A program made the position numbers and the translations under genes. 64,000 bases of DNA from Solanum dulcamara (lineage: Eukaryota > Streptophyta > Magnoliopsida > Solanales > Solanaceae). Within the stretch, counting starts at the first letter, position 1. Each line of letters opens with the position of its first letter. The notes under the pieces are model-generated. The model was not told the origin of the DNA, did not search any database, and was given only the letters and a program-made list of their open reading frames with translations. The stretch lies in contig NC_077242.1 of assembly GCF_947179165.1 (NCBI RefSeq), positions 51,965,097 through 52,029,096 on the forward strand, written 5' to 3'. This document shows, in pieces, positions 35,389 through 46,990 of this stretch.

Positions 35389-36395
35389 TGTAATGACCCT
35401 CTTAGTTATTTTTGCTAATTCGTGATTTTCTCAATGTGTAGAGGTTTTCTATAGAGACCCCAAGTCATTTATGTTTTCCTAATACTGACCGTTCGGTTGT
35501 TGGGATGTTTGTTTGAGTTTGGTGCAACTTTTCCTCTTTTGGAAGTTCTTAAGTGAAAGAGTTGACTTTAGTCAACATCTAGAGATTAGGTGTCAGATGG
35601 GATTTTTGTTACTTCTATCAGCTACGGAAGGGCCTTTTTTGTCTAGTAAGATGGTTGGTTTGGGTTTCAGAGCTTTTATTTTGAGGTTGTGCGACTAGAC
35701 GTTTAGCTTTGAAGATTTAGCGAAAGTTTGACTTCAACCAACATTCTTGGTAAACATACTCGGATTGAAATTCTTTCAGTGTGGTTAGATCCAGAATATC
35801 GAGTTTTGTCTAGAATGACCCTTGGTTTGATTCTTGAGGGTTCAAGAATCGGTTCGTGGCTTTAGGCATTTTATTTGTAAATTATTAGTAAGTGTTGACT
35901 TTGGGCAATATTTAGACAAGAGACCTCTAGTTGTTATTTCGTCAATTTTTTTTGAGTTTGTAATGTCATTTACAAGTGGTTTGCATATTTATTTTGCATC
36001 GTTTGAACTCCGAATGAATTCTAAGGGCCCGCTTGAAGTTTTGAGCATATAGCTCAAAAATTACTAGTGCAGGTTTCTGGTTCCATGCATTTTGCGAACC
36101 TTATTTGCTCTTTTGATGACTACTTTAGCGACCAAGGGGTCCTTTTTCGAAGAGCATCAGGGGAAGCTAGGGTCACTAGATTGACTTTCCAGCCGCTTTT
36201 GTGATGGTTGCTTTTGCGATGTAGAAACCACTTCTGTGATAAGGACTTCTTAGTCAGGGTTCTCTTTTGCAAAGTCCATGTTGTCTTAAGCGATGTTCGC
36301 TTTTGAGAACATATGTTAGCTTTTTCGACTGTCGCTGGAAAATAAATTCTCTGTCTTCCTCATTCTTCTTAAAAAGAAACCCATTATTGAAGGAG
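35389..36395 (+). mobile_element. element E 3' LTR, truncated by element F
   Basis: Starts TGTAATGACCCTC after GAGGATGAAAG. Matches 28470-29340 block by block, including the GCGACCAAGGGGTC segment and the ACCCATTATTGAAGGAGC end. It breaks at about 36395, where element F's RNase H sequence starts. Confidence 0.8.
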
Positions 36396-36760
36396 CTAAG
36401 AGCATCAACAACCACATTGGCTTTACCCGGATGATAGTGCCTCATGACATAGTCCTTAAGGAGTTCTAGCCACCTCATTTTCCTTAGATTAAGGTCTTTT
36501 TGGGTGAACACATATTGAATACTTTTATGATTGGTAAACACATCCACAAGCATCTGGTAGAGGTAATGCCTCCAAATATTCAGAGCCAAAACAACGGCTG
36601 CTAATTCAAGGTCATAGGTAGGGTAGTTATGCTCATTCACCTATAATTATCTAGAAGTATAGGCTATTACCTTGCCATTTTGCATTAAGAAAAAACCTAA
36701 ACCAATCTCTGAAGCATAACAATAAACTACAAACCAACTAATATTTCTGGTAGAATTAAA
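36396..36760 (-). pseudogene. element F RNase H, truncated
   Basis: The minus strand reads [24 protein letters not shown], then [12 protein letters not shown]. The last acidic residue of T-D-H-K-S is N. The [10 protein letters not shown] end near 36400 runs straight into LTR E. Integrase and the 3' LTR are absent. Confidence 0.85.
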
Positions 36761-37600
36761 ATAGGAGCAGAGGTAAGTCGATCTTTCAAGTTCTGGAAAC
36801 TCCTCTCACACTCATCCGTCCATATGAATTTGGCATTATTTTGGGTCAATTTCATTATAGGAGATGAGATGGAAGAAAAACCCTTTGATGAACTTTCTAT
36901 AGTATGCAGCTAGACCTAAGAATCTCCTAATGTCTGAAGGAGACAGCGGTCTAGGCCAATTCTTGCCTTGATCCCATCACCGGACACTATGTGACAAAGA
37001 AATACCACTTTCTTCAACCAAAATTAACACTTACTAAATTTGGCAAATAATTGCCTATCCCTCAACGTTTGAAGTACAACTCTCAAGTGATTTTTATGTT
37101 CTTCCTCACCCCGAGATTAATTCAAAATATCATTAATAAATACCATTACAAAAGTATCAAGGTAACGTTTGAATACCCTATTCATCAAGTTCATGAACAC
37201 CGCCGGCATATTCGTCAAACCAAATCTGATCACCACAAATATGAAGTGACCCAACCTTATTCAGAAAGCTATTTTGGGAATGTTACAATCCTTCACCTGT
37301 AGTTGGTGATAGCTTGACCGAAGGTTGATCTTGGAGAAGTGACTCTCCCCTTGTAATTGATCAAATAAGTCATCTATTCTAAGGAGTGGGTACTTGTTCT
37401 TAATGGTCATCTTATTTAATTCCCGGTAGTCTATGTACATTCAAAGTGACCTATCCTTCTTTCTTACAAATAACAAGGGAGCACCCCATGAAAACATACT
37501 TAGTCTTATGAACCCCATTTCTAACAAGCCATTTAATTGTTCCTTCAACTATTTCAATTTTGCCACGGCCATCTAATAAGGAGGAATAGAGATAGGTTTG
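36760..37600 (-). pseudogene. element F reverse transcriptase, catalytic D changed
   Basis: Pieces of RT in order: S-P-W-x-A-P-L-L-F region near 37480, N-K-x-T-I-K-N-K-Y near 37400, and [17 protein letters not shown] at 37190-37126. The RT box is F-I-N-D (37129-37140), so the first catalytic D is N, and a stop follows within two codons. [10 protein letters not shown] comes after. Confidence 0.8.
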
Positions 37601-37868
37601 GTAGCGGGGAGGAGATCAATACCAAAATCAACTTCTCTTTTGGGAGGGACACTAGGAAGGTCATCAGTAAAGACATCAGATAACTCATTGACTATGGGAA
37701 CTGACTCAAGAGGAGGACTTTCAGAGTCGACATCCCTAACCCTCACAATGTGGTAAATACAACTCTTAGAAATTATTTATCGGGACTTAAGATAAGAAAT
37801 AAACTTACCCTTCTCCACCGAATCACGATCCTCCCATTCAATAACAGACTCATTAGGAAACTAGAACT

Positions 37869-38198
37869 TTACTCGATGAGTCCTACAATTTGTGGAAACA
37901 TATGATGCATGGAAACATAAGATGCATGTAACCAATCCATCCCAAGAATGACATCAAAATCTACCATGTCAAGCTCAATAAGATCACAAGGAATAACTTT
38001 ATGCAAGATACACACGAGACAACCCATATAGACCTTTCTATCAATAAACAACTCACCAATGGCAGTAGACACCAAATAGGGCTCTAATAATATTTTTGGT
38101 GACACATCAAACCTATTAGCAAGGAATGAAGTAAAAAATGATAAATTTGCACTTGGATCTAATAGTACATACACATCAAAAGAAAACACCTTTAACAT
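37869..38198 (-). pseudogene. element F aspartic protease
   Basis: 109 open codons: V-Y-V-L-L-D-P-S-A-N-L-S-F-F-T has S for the usual G in D-P-G-A. F-D-V-I-L-G-M-D-W-L-H-A is intact. It joins gag across a short overlap at 38192-38198. Confidence 0.85.
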
Positions 38199-39317
38199 AC
38201 AAGTAATGAAATTGGATGCATCCTCATCCTCTCATCTACCATGCAAGACATAAAAGTGGTTGGTGCGTTGGACACCTCCTTGGTGAGTAATTTTCTGCCT
38301 TGAGGTCTACCATCACAATCTCTACAATCCCTAACATGGTTGCCCAGCTTGCCATACTTAAAGCATGCATTGGAGCTTGCTAAGCATTCTCCTTTGTGAG
38401 TCCTTCCACACTTCTTACAACTGGGGAAAGTTTGAGCAACAACATTCTCTCTTAGAACCATTAGTTTAGCATCCTTGTCCTTGTTGATACTTGGAGGAGG
38501 AGTATTGGTGGAATCTTGTCCCACAAACTGTTGCCCACCTTGAATTTTGCCATTGTTACCATAATCGGACCTTTGAGGTTTAAAACCTCCACCATCCACT
38601 CTAGCCTTTTTGACCCTCCTTAATCTCTCTCTCTCAACTTCTCTTCTTCAATTTGTTCTGCATAAGTCATTAACCAAGAGATTTCCATCTCCTTGAGAAA
38701 CATGGTCATTTTGCACTCCTTGGACACCAAGCTTGAGAAACCGGAAATAAAGGGAGCATACTTTGACAACTTAGGGAATTTGAGAGCATACTCCCTCATG
38801 CTCATACTCCTATGACGGAGGTTGATGAACTCTTGGATTTTGGCATCCCTTAGCTCTAGTGGGATGAAGCGGTCTAGGAAGGTACCTTTGAACTCTCCCC
38901 ATTCTATCGGTCCAATTTCTTCATCCCTCTCAATACACATTATTCATACAACCCTTGATCCACACCTTTGAGTTGATAGGACACTAGCTCGATCTTTTGA
39001 TTCAGTGGTACACCCATGATAGCCATAATTAGTTACACCTTATCAATGAACTCTATAGGGTCATTATCTAGTTTAGAACTATCGAACACGGGCAAATTCA
39101 TCCTTTGGAAGTCCAAAATCCTATAGGATGGATTTTGTATTTGGGAAGGAGGAATAATTTTATTCCCTTGGTTGTCTATTACTTGAGCCAACAATGTAAT
39201 GATATTGCAAAAATTGACAGGGGTTACCCATTCCTCATGATATGGGGCATTGGGAACCAAATGAGTTTGGTCTTCATCGTCAACTCTTGCTCTTGGAGGT
39301 GCTCTTCCATGAGTTAT
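38192..39317 (-). pseudogene. element F gag, start codon lost
   Basis: By comparison with A, the start codon would be at 39317-39315 but reads ATA. Downstream: V-P-N-A-P-Y-H-E-E-W-V-T-P-V-N-F (39260), N-N-P-I-E-F-I-D-K-V after a shift, R-D-E-E-I-G-P-I-E-W-G-E-F-K-G-T-F-L-D-R-F (38940), M-E-I-S-W-L-M-T-Y-A, and the C-terminal 135 codons (38599) with C-F-K-Y-G-K-L-G-N-H-V-R-D-C-R. That CCHC has Y for its second C. Closest to A's gag. Confidence 0.87.
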
Positions 39318-39514
39318 TATCTAGAGAACCCAAAATGGGTCATTAGTTAAAGGAAACCTTAGGACACTCTAAGACACGACATAAATTTGAAAGAAGTGAA
39401 AACTTTCCTAAACGTCCCATAGTCTTCTATTCATAATTATGGCGCACTTCACTACCATAAATAATATCCTATTTGATACGGTATATTCGACTCTGAGGAT
39501 CATTCAAAATCTCA

Positions 39515-39527
39515 GGCTCTGATACCA
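39515..39527 (-). other. primer binding site of element F (perfect initiator-Met type)
   Basis: GGCTCTGATACCA is the exact complement of TGGTATCAGAGCC, the standard PBS for plant initiator-Met tRNA. The LTR starts five bases further on. Confidence 0.93.
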
Positions 39528-39531
39528 AGTT

Positions 39532-40150
39532 TGTCATGACCCAAGCGTAGGGCCTAGACATGACATGGAGAATGAGGAACCCGAAAGTACCTCATACAAG
39601 ACTTTTAGCATTTTTTTATCCTTTCATAGGTAATGACAATAAATAAACAGACAGAAATCATAATAATAAATCTTCAACTTACATATGTCCAACAATACCT
39701 CTAACTTTTAGATTTAATGGGGTTAAGACAAGTCCCTATCACACCCTCAATTATAATAGAAACAAATGTGATAGTAAGTGTCTAAAGATCTCAACATATT
39801 ATAGGCTAGAAAGATAAAAAGGGTATTGTTCCTAGAACATGGGAACTTACCAAAAGTAGTCTTTAAACGAAATATTAACTAGTCACATAGAGTAGAATGA
39901 GGAGGAGCATCGATCCCTACATGGTGATATCATGTAGGCAAAAGAGTATGTGTTAGTACTTTGAATATACTAAGTATGTAAGCATGCATGAATATTGAGG
40001 AAACATTAAAACATTTATATAATATGAAACATAATGCAATGCATGTATAATCAATCATATAGATATTCTTTAAAACATTCAATGTGTATATGAATATGGA
40101 AGAATGCAATGATCTATTTGAAATGATTACTTATTGGAAACGACTTGTAA
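39532..40150 (-). mobile_element. element F 5' LTR, truncated
   Basis: Starts TGTCATGACCCAAGC and shares the GGAGAATGAGGAACC...GTACCTCA block and the CCCTACATGGTGATATCATGTAGG block with A. It breaks at about 40150. Confidence 0.8.
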
Positions 40151-40159
40151 TGAACCTGT

Positions 40160-41010
40160 TATGATAGTTTGACTATTCAATATGATTTTGGATGACTTGT
40201 ATGCCTTAATCTGGTGTCACGTTATGACACACATTTTGATTGAGTGTCACGTTCTGACAACATATATATAGGGTGTCACATTCTGACACAACCTTGGAAT
40301 GGGTGTCATATTTTGAATCTTAAATAAGTGGTTGTGGGTCCCATAAAAGGACCCTCATGTGAAATTGCATGATATTAAGACTGATGAACTATGATAATGT
40401 TAAGAAGTGGTTAGGAGATGATATTCGTTAAGTTTGTTCTGTATATATATGCTTATGGTGTTATTTTTGCTTATTCATGTCTTTCTTTCTAGCTAGCCAC
40501 GTTATCCTACTAATATATTTTTATTTTGTATATTGATTCTACATTTGTTTTCTTTGTTGAGTACAGAGCATATTCAACCAGCTTCTAAGAGACCTCGCAT
40601 ATAAGATCGTTAGTTGTCAGAGTTTGAGGGTGAGCCAATTATTTAAGGCTACCGTGAGCTCTTCCATATCTTAGTCCTTCATTCAAGACTTAGACTCTTA
40701 AACACTATTTTACTTTATGACTCTTTGGGATTGCATTACATTTTTCCTTAGACTTGATGTTTTGCTAGAGTTTTAGTACCTTCAACTTTCATTTCCTAGG
40801 AGTTAAATTTTGTATATATTAAGGTTGATAATTAGTCATTTCTGAGTTTATGGGAACTCAATATTAATTATTGGTTAAGACTACTTCCACAACTTTAAAC
40901 TACTTATATCTTATGAATGTTGTGAGTTTGGGTTGTACTTGTGGTTCTCCCACATGAGTGTTAATGTGAGTGCCAGTCATGGCGGTCGGGTTCGTAAAAA
41001 GTATGAGTAT
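40160..41010 (+). mobile_element. LTR fragment of another gypsy family
   Basis: Plus-orientation sequence ending with GAGTGCCAGTCATGGCGGTCGGGTTCG (about 40970-40996), which looks like the U5 end of an LTR. It carries the hairpin array at 40214-40319 and a duplicate motif GAGGGTGAGCCAA near 40628. No coding part. Adjacent bases 41010-41060 match 49145-49205 (GAGTATCAAAACATGGGATAC vs the H LTR), so a scrap of an H-type LTR lies here too. Confidence 0.55.
40214..40319. repeat. tandem hairpin repeat, about 30-bp period
   Basis: GTGTCA-N5-TGACAC-type units start at 40214, 40244, 40273 and 40303. Copies 1 and 3 have perfect 6-bp inverted arms, copy 2 has one change, copy 4 is decayed. Between them are spacers of 12-13 bp. 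Confidence 0.8.
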
Positions 41011-41059
41011 CAAAACATGGGATACTCAGTAGGCATCATAGGCCAACTGAGCTTAGATA

Positions 41060-43098
41060 ATAATCTTTTTGAGTTCTAAACTAGTATGGTTGTGACTAAA
41101 CAACTTTCGAGTCAAGGAGACCTGAAATTTGTATTTCGATGGTTACATTGAGTTCTAAAAGTCAAATTTAGTAGGGTAGCATATTTGGGTACTGTGCATA
41201 GGGTTCCAAACGAATCCCGATGGTCCATTAAGAAGTTTGAGAAGTGGAAGGATATTTCTGAAAACTAATATCAGGTGGTAGGCGTCGCTATCGTAGAAGG
41301 GTAGTCGCTTTCGCGACCATCACTTTTGCGATAACCCTTTACTTTTGTGAAGGCTGTCAAATTTTCAGGGTTTTCTTAAGCACCAATTGGTTGCGATTGC
41401 GATAGCCGTGAAATCAACATGTGGTATGCGAAAGAGACATCTGAAAGTGGTTTAGTCGGGGTTTTACCCTATTTCTCCATTTTTGGTCCCTAGAGCTTGG
41501 GATAGGATATTTTTAAGTGATGTTTCAAGACTATTTGATTAGGTAACTATTTTTAATAAAAAATATTCAATACCCATTGATAAAATTGTGATTTCAACAA
41601 TCAATTATTGATTTTTGGACTTCATATTTTGGGAAATTTCTCAAGAACTCAAAGTTTTCTTAAATTTGTGATTGAGAACAGTTTTTGACTCTATTTTTGA
41701 AATGGTTTTCACTAATGAATTCCAAATGGTTTTTAAGGAACATTTTTATGTATAAATTTTATTATTTGGTCTTCATTTTTAGAATTGAAATTTTTAGCTA
41801 TTTTGACTCTTTTTCCCCGAATTTTATGATTTTTGTGTCGTTAGTTCCAAAATTTGATTATGAATAATTGTTTGATTAGATTGTGGTGATTTCAGGAAAG
41901 TGAACTCTGAACCTTTGTTAAAGCTTGTAGAATCTCATATTTTTTCTTATGTCTATTGGGGTGTAATGAGAAGTGGTTCGTGTTACTTATTTATGATTGA
42001 TTGATCCTAATAACAAAGAAGAGGGGTAATAAATGGAAACTTATTGATCTATATCAATGTAATTTATGTGATGAATACTTTGATACCTTGTGCATATGTG
42101 ATGTGATTATCTTGGCATGAGTTGCGTGTTGTTGTTGAAATCTTCATATTATTGTGATTTTTATAAACATTGCTTATTTGCATGGGTTACGATATACTGT
42201 AGTCAAATTAAACTGAGGATAATGCTGAAGGAAAATGGTTCTGATGATGCTCAATAGAAATTGTTCCAACGATTGATAATTATGCCAAAGGGAAATGGTT
42301 CTGGTGATTGATGTTTATGATGAAGGAAAATGATTCCAGTGAATAAATGGACCATGTGAGTCCCCTATAGGTTCTGTCCTACTAGTCAGTAGATGTGCAT
42401 CACTAGGATAGACATGTATCACTATACGTGATATTTCATTGCGTAAGATTGCATATCTTTTTCCATTTGTGGATTCTATTTACCTCTCGTTGCTTCTGTG
42501 AATAATATTATTGAACTTGATGTGATTCAATTGAGACTTGAAGAGTTATTTTTATTTGCAAGATATATGATATTATAACTGTTAGATTGGGTTAATTTCT
42601 ATGCAGGTTGTAGTTTACGAGGTTTGGTTGGGATGACAAGAGTACATGTATTCTATTTAGCTTTGCCTAGTTTTAGTTATATGCTTGCTGCGTACCGTGT
42701 TGTTTGGTACTCAATCCTTGCTTTTACATTTATCTAGGTTGTGAGCCTAGACCTGCGTGACTTCTAGCTTTTCTACCATATATGAGGCTACTATTTCGAG
42801 TTGATGAGGTAGCTGTTGCATCCATCCAGCGGACACCTCGTACTCTTTGTTATATTTTAGTCTTATACTAGAGATAAAAACATTGCCACTATATTTATTT
42901 CTTATTTCTATATTACATTAGTGGTTTGTACATATGATAACCAGTCTTGGGGGATTTTTGAGTTTTTTTATCCATTTTTACTTAAATTATGTATTGTTAT
43001 GTCTTATTGCTTCCGCATTTACTTTTTGTTGAATTCTAGGTTGACTAATATCAGTGGGTTGAGATAAGTGCCAACACTCCTCAATTTAAGTTGTGATA
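41060..43098 (+). mobile_element. element G 5' LTR, left end undetermined
   Basis: Ends TTTAAGTTGTGATA before a PBS. Shares with LTR D the TTCGCGACC/TTTGCGATA sequences (41290-41340), the 35-bp array and the CCCCTATAGGTTCTGTCCTACTAGTCAG block. The left end is taken from loss of similarity, near 41060. Confidence 0.7.
42230..42345 (+). repeat. 35-bp tandem repeat in LTR G
   Basis: Units start at 42230, 42256, 42291 and 42325 (spacings 26, 35, 34), same unit as in LTR D. Confidence 0.75.
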
Positions 43099-43101
43099 AA
43101 A

Positions 43102-43114
43102 TGGTATCAGAATG
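43102..43114 (+). other. primer binding site of element G
   Basis: TGGTATCAGAATG matches 11 of 13 bases of TGGTATCAGAGCC, three bases after the LTR end. Confidence 0.8.
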
Positions 43115-43300
43115 CAGGTTCATAGGTCTGACATTTGTACAAGCAAAGTCTAAGTAGAGTCTCGAGGATCGATATGAAGATTTTTGTACTTATCTTCGGG
43201 AGGTTATGAAGACTGATAGTAAATTTCCCTTTTGTTCTTTCAATTCATATTGTGCGTGGTTACTTACATTAGTGTTGATTGTCATGTATCATTTTAATAG

Positions 43301-43680
43301 ATGGCTAGGACTAGAGCAACAATTAATTGTAGAGGAGGCAGTCCCCGAGACTGATATTGGGACCCCTGCTATGGGTAGAGGTAGGGGCTGAGCTAGAGGA
43401 CGTGTTCATGGAGCAACATTGGGTAGAGGTTGTGCCCGAGGAGCGTCACTACTCAGAGGCTGTGCTATAGAGGCTTCTCTTGAGCCATATGTTGAATTTA
43501 GACAGGACTAGGTCCCCTAGAGCTTTCTACTACACCATTGCTTCAGTCCACTTTGATGAGAGTGTTAGGTGCACTTGAGGGTTTTACTTAGAGTGTGGGT
43601 GCAAATAAAAGAAAGGACATGAAGTCTAAAAATGTGAGGATGTTAGTTTTACATATCAAGCTCGTTTCCTCAAGTAGCCT
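43301..43680 (+). pseudogene. element G gag, N-terminal piece
   Basis: ATG at 43301 reads M-A-R-T-R-A, then after a one-base shift near 43320 continues as V-E-E-A-V-P-E-T-D-I-G-T-P-A-M-G-R-G-R-G and R-G-C-A-R-G-A-S-L-L-R-G, the R-G-rich N-terminus typical of this gag group. Stops follow. It is cut off at about 43680 by inverted pol sequence of H. Confidence 0.82.
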
Positions 43681-43689
43681 CCTCGATTG

Positions 43690-45000
43690 GACGATTCTTC
43701 CATTAAACCTTCACTGATAGAAACTCCTTATACCTCTTTCGGACTTGCCTATCTAGGATAAACAAAGGCTCCTCCTTAAAATTTAAGGACTCAACAAGAT
43801 AAACTGAATCCTACTGAAGTACGCGAGACTCATATAGAACATTTCATCTCTATATAGAGATATGGAAAATGGGGTTAACACCCGAAAGTGTTGGAGGTAA
43901 GGCTAACTCAAAATCTACCTCTCTAAGCTCAAAATATCAAAAGGGCCAATGAACCTAGGGTTAAGATTACCTTTCCTCTCTAATATCATCACGCCCTTAA
44001 TGGGTGACACTCGTAGAAACACATGGTCACCAACCATGAATTCTAAGGCCCAAACTCTCTAATCAACATAGCTCTTTTACCTACTCTGGGCAATATAAAG
44101 TGACTCTTGGATGACAAGTATGATATTCATAGAATTTTGCAACAAGTCAGTCTTCCATGCCTTTACCTCGAAAGGGTAAAACCGGCCCACTGGAGATTGA
44201 CACCTCCTACTTTACAATACCTCAAATAAGGCCATTTAGTACTCAAATGATAGATATTATGATATGTAAAGTTTACAAAGCTAAGAACTGGTCTAACTTA
44301 CCTTCAAAATTAATAATAGATCAGGAACATATACTCCAAAATAGAAAAGGTCCTCAAATACTCACCGTTAGTTTGTGGATGAAAAGTAGTGGTAAGCTCA
44401 ACTAGAGTACCAAACTCCCTCTAAATAGACCTCCAAAAACATGAACTGAATTGAGTGCCATGATCTGAAATGCTGGACACTAGCACCTAATGCATATGGA
44501 CATTCTATCAAATGAAGATCTGAGCTAATCGCTATCAATGTAGGAAGTTTGAACTGGCAAAAAGTGAGTAGACTTAGTGAATTGATCCACGATGACCCAA
44601 ATAGCATCAAATCTCCAAAAAGTATGTGGAAAGCCTACCATAAACTCCATAGCTATCCCCTCCCACTTCCACTCCTAAATGGGCAGCCGCAAATTCCTAC
44701 CACCTAACCTCTGGTGCTTGTACTTCACCAGTTAACAGTTCAAACACCTAGCCATAAACTCTGCTATATCTTTTTTTAGTCACACCATAAATAGTGTTGA
44801 GTGAAATCACCATACATCTTTGCAACACCCAAATAAAAAGAGTATCTAGAATAATGGGACTCCTCTAGAATCAATCGAATTTGGTCTCTAACTCTAGAAA
44901 CACAAATACGACCCTCAATACTCAATACACCCTCTAGATATAAGTTCACATTTCTATCCTCACCATTAAGCACCTTTTCATGAATCATCCTCACCCTCAC
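43690..45000 (-). pseudogene. element H integrase, broken
   Basis: The zinc domain (45000-44776) reads E-S-H-Y-S-R-Y-S-F-Y-L-G, where the second H is Y, and H-Y-L-W. The core (about 44640-44400) and the C-terminal part (about 44040-43900, H-P-I-K-G-V-M-I-L-E-R-K-G-N-L-N-P-R-F-I-G-P-F-D-I-L) are readable in shifted frames. No LTR lies to its left: it ends against G's gag. Confidence 0.8.
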
Positions 45001-45009
45001 ATCCTCAAA

Positions 45010-45560
45010 CCGTTGTTCCCGAATCTAGTCTATTGATGAAGACCTAGCCTCCAAATAAGTAAGAACCCTATTGGGCTCTAAAATTTTAAGCTAAACCATT
45101 CGGTTGGATAAGGACTGAATGTCTGAAGCCAAAGGCCATTCCTTTGAAGAAAGCCAAACTCCTCATACTCACCGTCTTCTAGATCAAGTCATCTTCTACC
45201 ATAGTAGCCTTGCCAAGTTGATAAAGGATCATAACATCATAGTCCTTTATTAGATCTAACCATCTATGTTGCTTCAGATTAAGGTCGTTTTGGCTGAAAA
45301 TGTACTGAAGACTATGATGATCAGTGAATACCTTATAATGAACTCCATACAAGTAGTGCCTCCAAATATTCAACGCAAGCACTACCATCACGAACCTCAA
45401 GTCATAAATAGGGTAGTTCTTCTCGCGAATCATCAGTTTCCTAGAAGCATATGTAATAATTTTGTCCTAATACATCAGCACATAAACCTACATTAAAAGC
45501 ATTATAATAGATTGTAAGCCCATGGCACTTAACAAGAAGAATCATAATCAAAGCTGAAGT
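45010..45560 (-). pseudogene. element H RNase H, broken
   Basis: 84 open codons (45433-45179): [25 protein letters not shown] and V-F-T-D-H-H-S-L-Q-Y-I-F. The glutamate of D-L-E-L-A is R, while T-D-H is kept. Confidence 0.82.
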
Positions 45561-45569
45561 AAACAAGGC

Positions 45570-46420
45570 CTTGAGCTTCAGAAAACTCACCTCGTACTTG
45601 TCAAACCACTAGAAAAGGATATTACTCTGAGTCAACCTAGTCAAGTTGATGCAACCAAAGAAAACTCCTCCATAAATCATCTATATTAGCGTACTAAATT
45701 GATAAAAATATGAACCTTCCTATGAGAGGTAGGCCTAGCCTATTTACGGACTGGCTTCATCTTTGTTGAATCTACAATAATACTATCCTTGGAAACCATG
45801 TGCCCCAAGAATGCCACAAACTCTAGTGAAAACTCATGCTTAGAGAACTTTTCATACAACTATTAATCCGGCAAAGTCTGAACACAATCCTCAAGCATTG
45901 CTCATGCTGCTTCCTACTCCCCGAGCAAACCAGAATGTCATCAATAAACACTATCAGAAAGAAGTCTAAGTAGGGCTTGAATACATGGTTCATCAACTCC
46001 ATGAATGCTGCTAGGGCAATGGTCAACCCAAAAAAAAGATAATCTGGAACTCATAATGGACATAACAAGTCCTAAAAATAGTCTTTGGAATGTCTGATGT
46101 CCTAATCCTCAACTAGTGGTAGCTCGATCTTAGGTCTATCTTAGAGAACACCACTTCACTATGAAGTTAGTAAAACAAATCATCAATACGCAACATAGGA
46201 CACTTCTTCTTGATGATGACTACCTTATTCAACTGCTTTTAGTTAAAACACATACACATAGTATTATCTTTCTTTTTCATAAAAAGGAAAAAAACACTTC
46301 ACGGAGATGCAATATCCCTAATAAACCCCTTGCTAAAGAGGTCCTAGAGATACTTCTTAGTCTCTCTCAACTCAGTTAGAGCCATCCAATGGGCGGAATA
46401 GAAACTAGCCACATACTTAA
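45570..46420 (-). pseudogene. element H reverse transcriptase, box intact but frame broken
   Basis: Open piece 46026-45823: F-M-E-L-M-N-H-V-F-K-P-Y-L-D-F-F-L-I-V-F-I-D-D-I-L-V-C-S, with F-I-D-D at 45937-45948. The first RT blocks (46300-46060) are frameshifted and contain stops. Confidence 0.85.
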
Positions 46421-46985
46421 CTCAACCTAAAAGTTAAAGTCAATATAATGATTAGGAGAAAGACATGTATATCGATAGGAAATTCATAAAAGAAATCTCT
46501 AACAATGGTAACAAACTCAAATAAAGGAGTTTCAGCTATGTCACCAAAATAAGAAAGATAGGCCATGCACCCCTTTCCTAGAACAGTCACGCCCTCGAAA
46601 ATGAAATCACATTCTATACATATGGCTATCCATACTCGTCTACACAATCGGAGGGATACCATGCATACATAAGATAATAGTCGTCGAAAAGAAATCTAAG
46701 ACTGCATGATGAGGAGATAGTCAATCCATGCCTGGTATCAAGTCGAAACCTACCATATCTAATATAATAGGGTTTTCCCTACTATCATACCCCAAGATGG
46801 ACACCACACATGATATATACTCTCAAGGCCAATACTAAAGAATCATACTTGAGGGTACCTACATGCATAAGTACAGGAAATGACTGATATAATATATCCA
46901 AATGCATGGCATACTAGGTAGACATATATGAATAACTAGACCACAGATCAAGCAAAGCAAAAGCAAGGTGATGAGAGATGGAGAT
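46420..46985 (-). pseudogene. element H protease and protease-RT linker
   Basis: Near 46940 the minus strand reads F-A-L-L-D-L-G-S-T-Y-S-Y-M-S-T, the protease active-site block. Linker 46662-46417 has L-S-Y-F-G-D-I-A-E-T-P-L and I-V-R-D-F-F-Y-E-F-P, the region before RT. The second protease block is not clearly readable. Confidence 0.7.
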
Positions 46986-46990
46986 TGTAC

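Noticed and set aside
36254..36640. RNase H open frame as one continuous 128-codon protein
   Set aside because: Its last part is translated LTR E sequence beyond the junction at 36395. Only 36396 onward is element F.
40201..40320. CRISPR-like array
   Set aside because: Only four imperfect units, 12-13-bp spacers, eukaryotic LTR context.
44157..44405. Plus-strand 82-codon frame
   Set aside because: Shadow of element H integrase on the minus strand.
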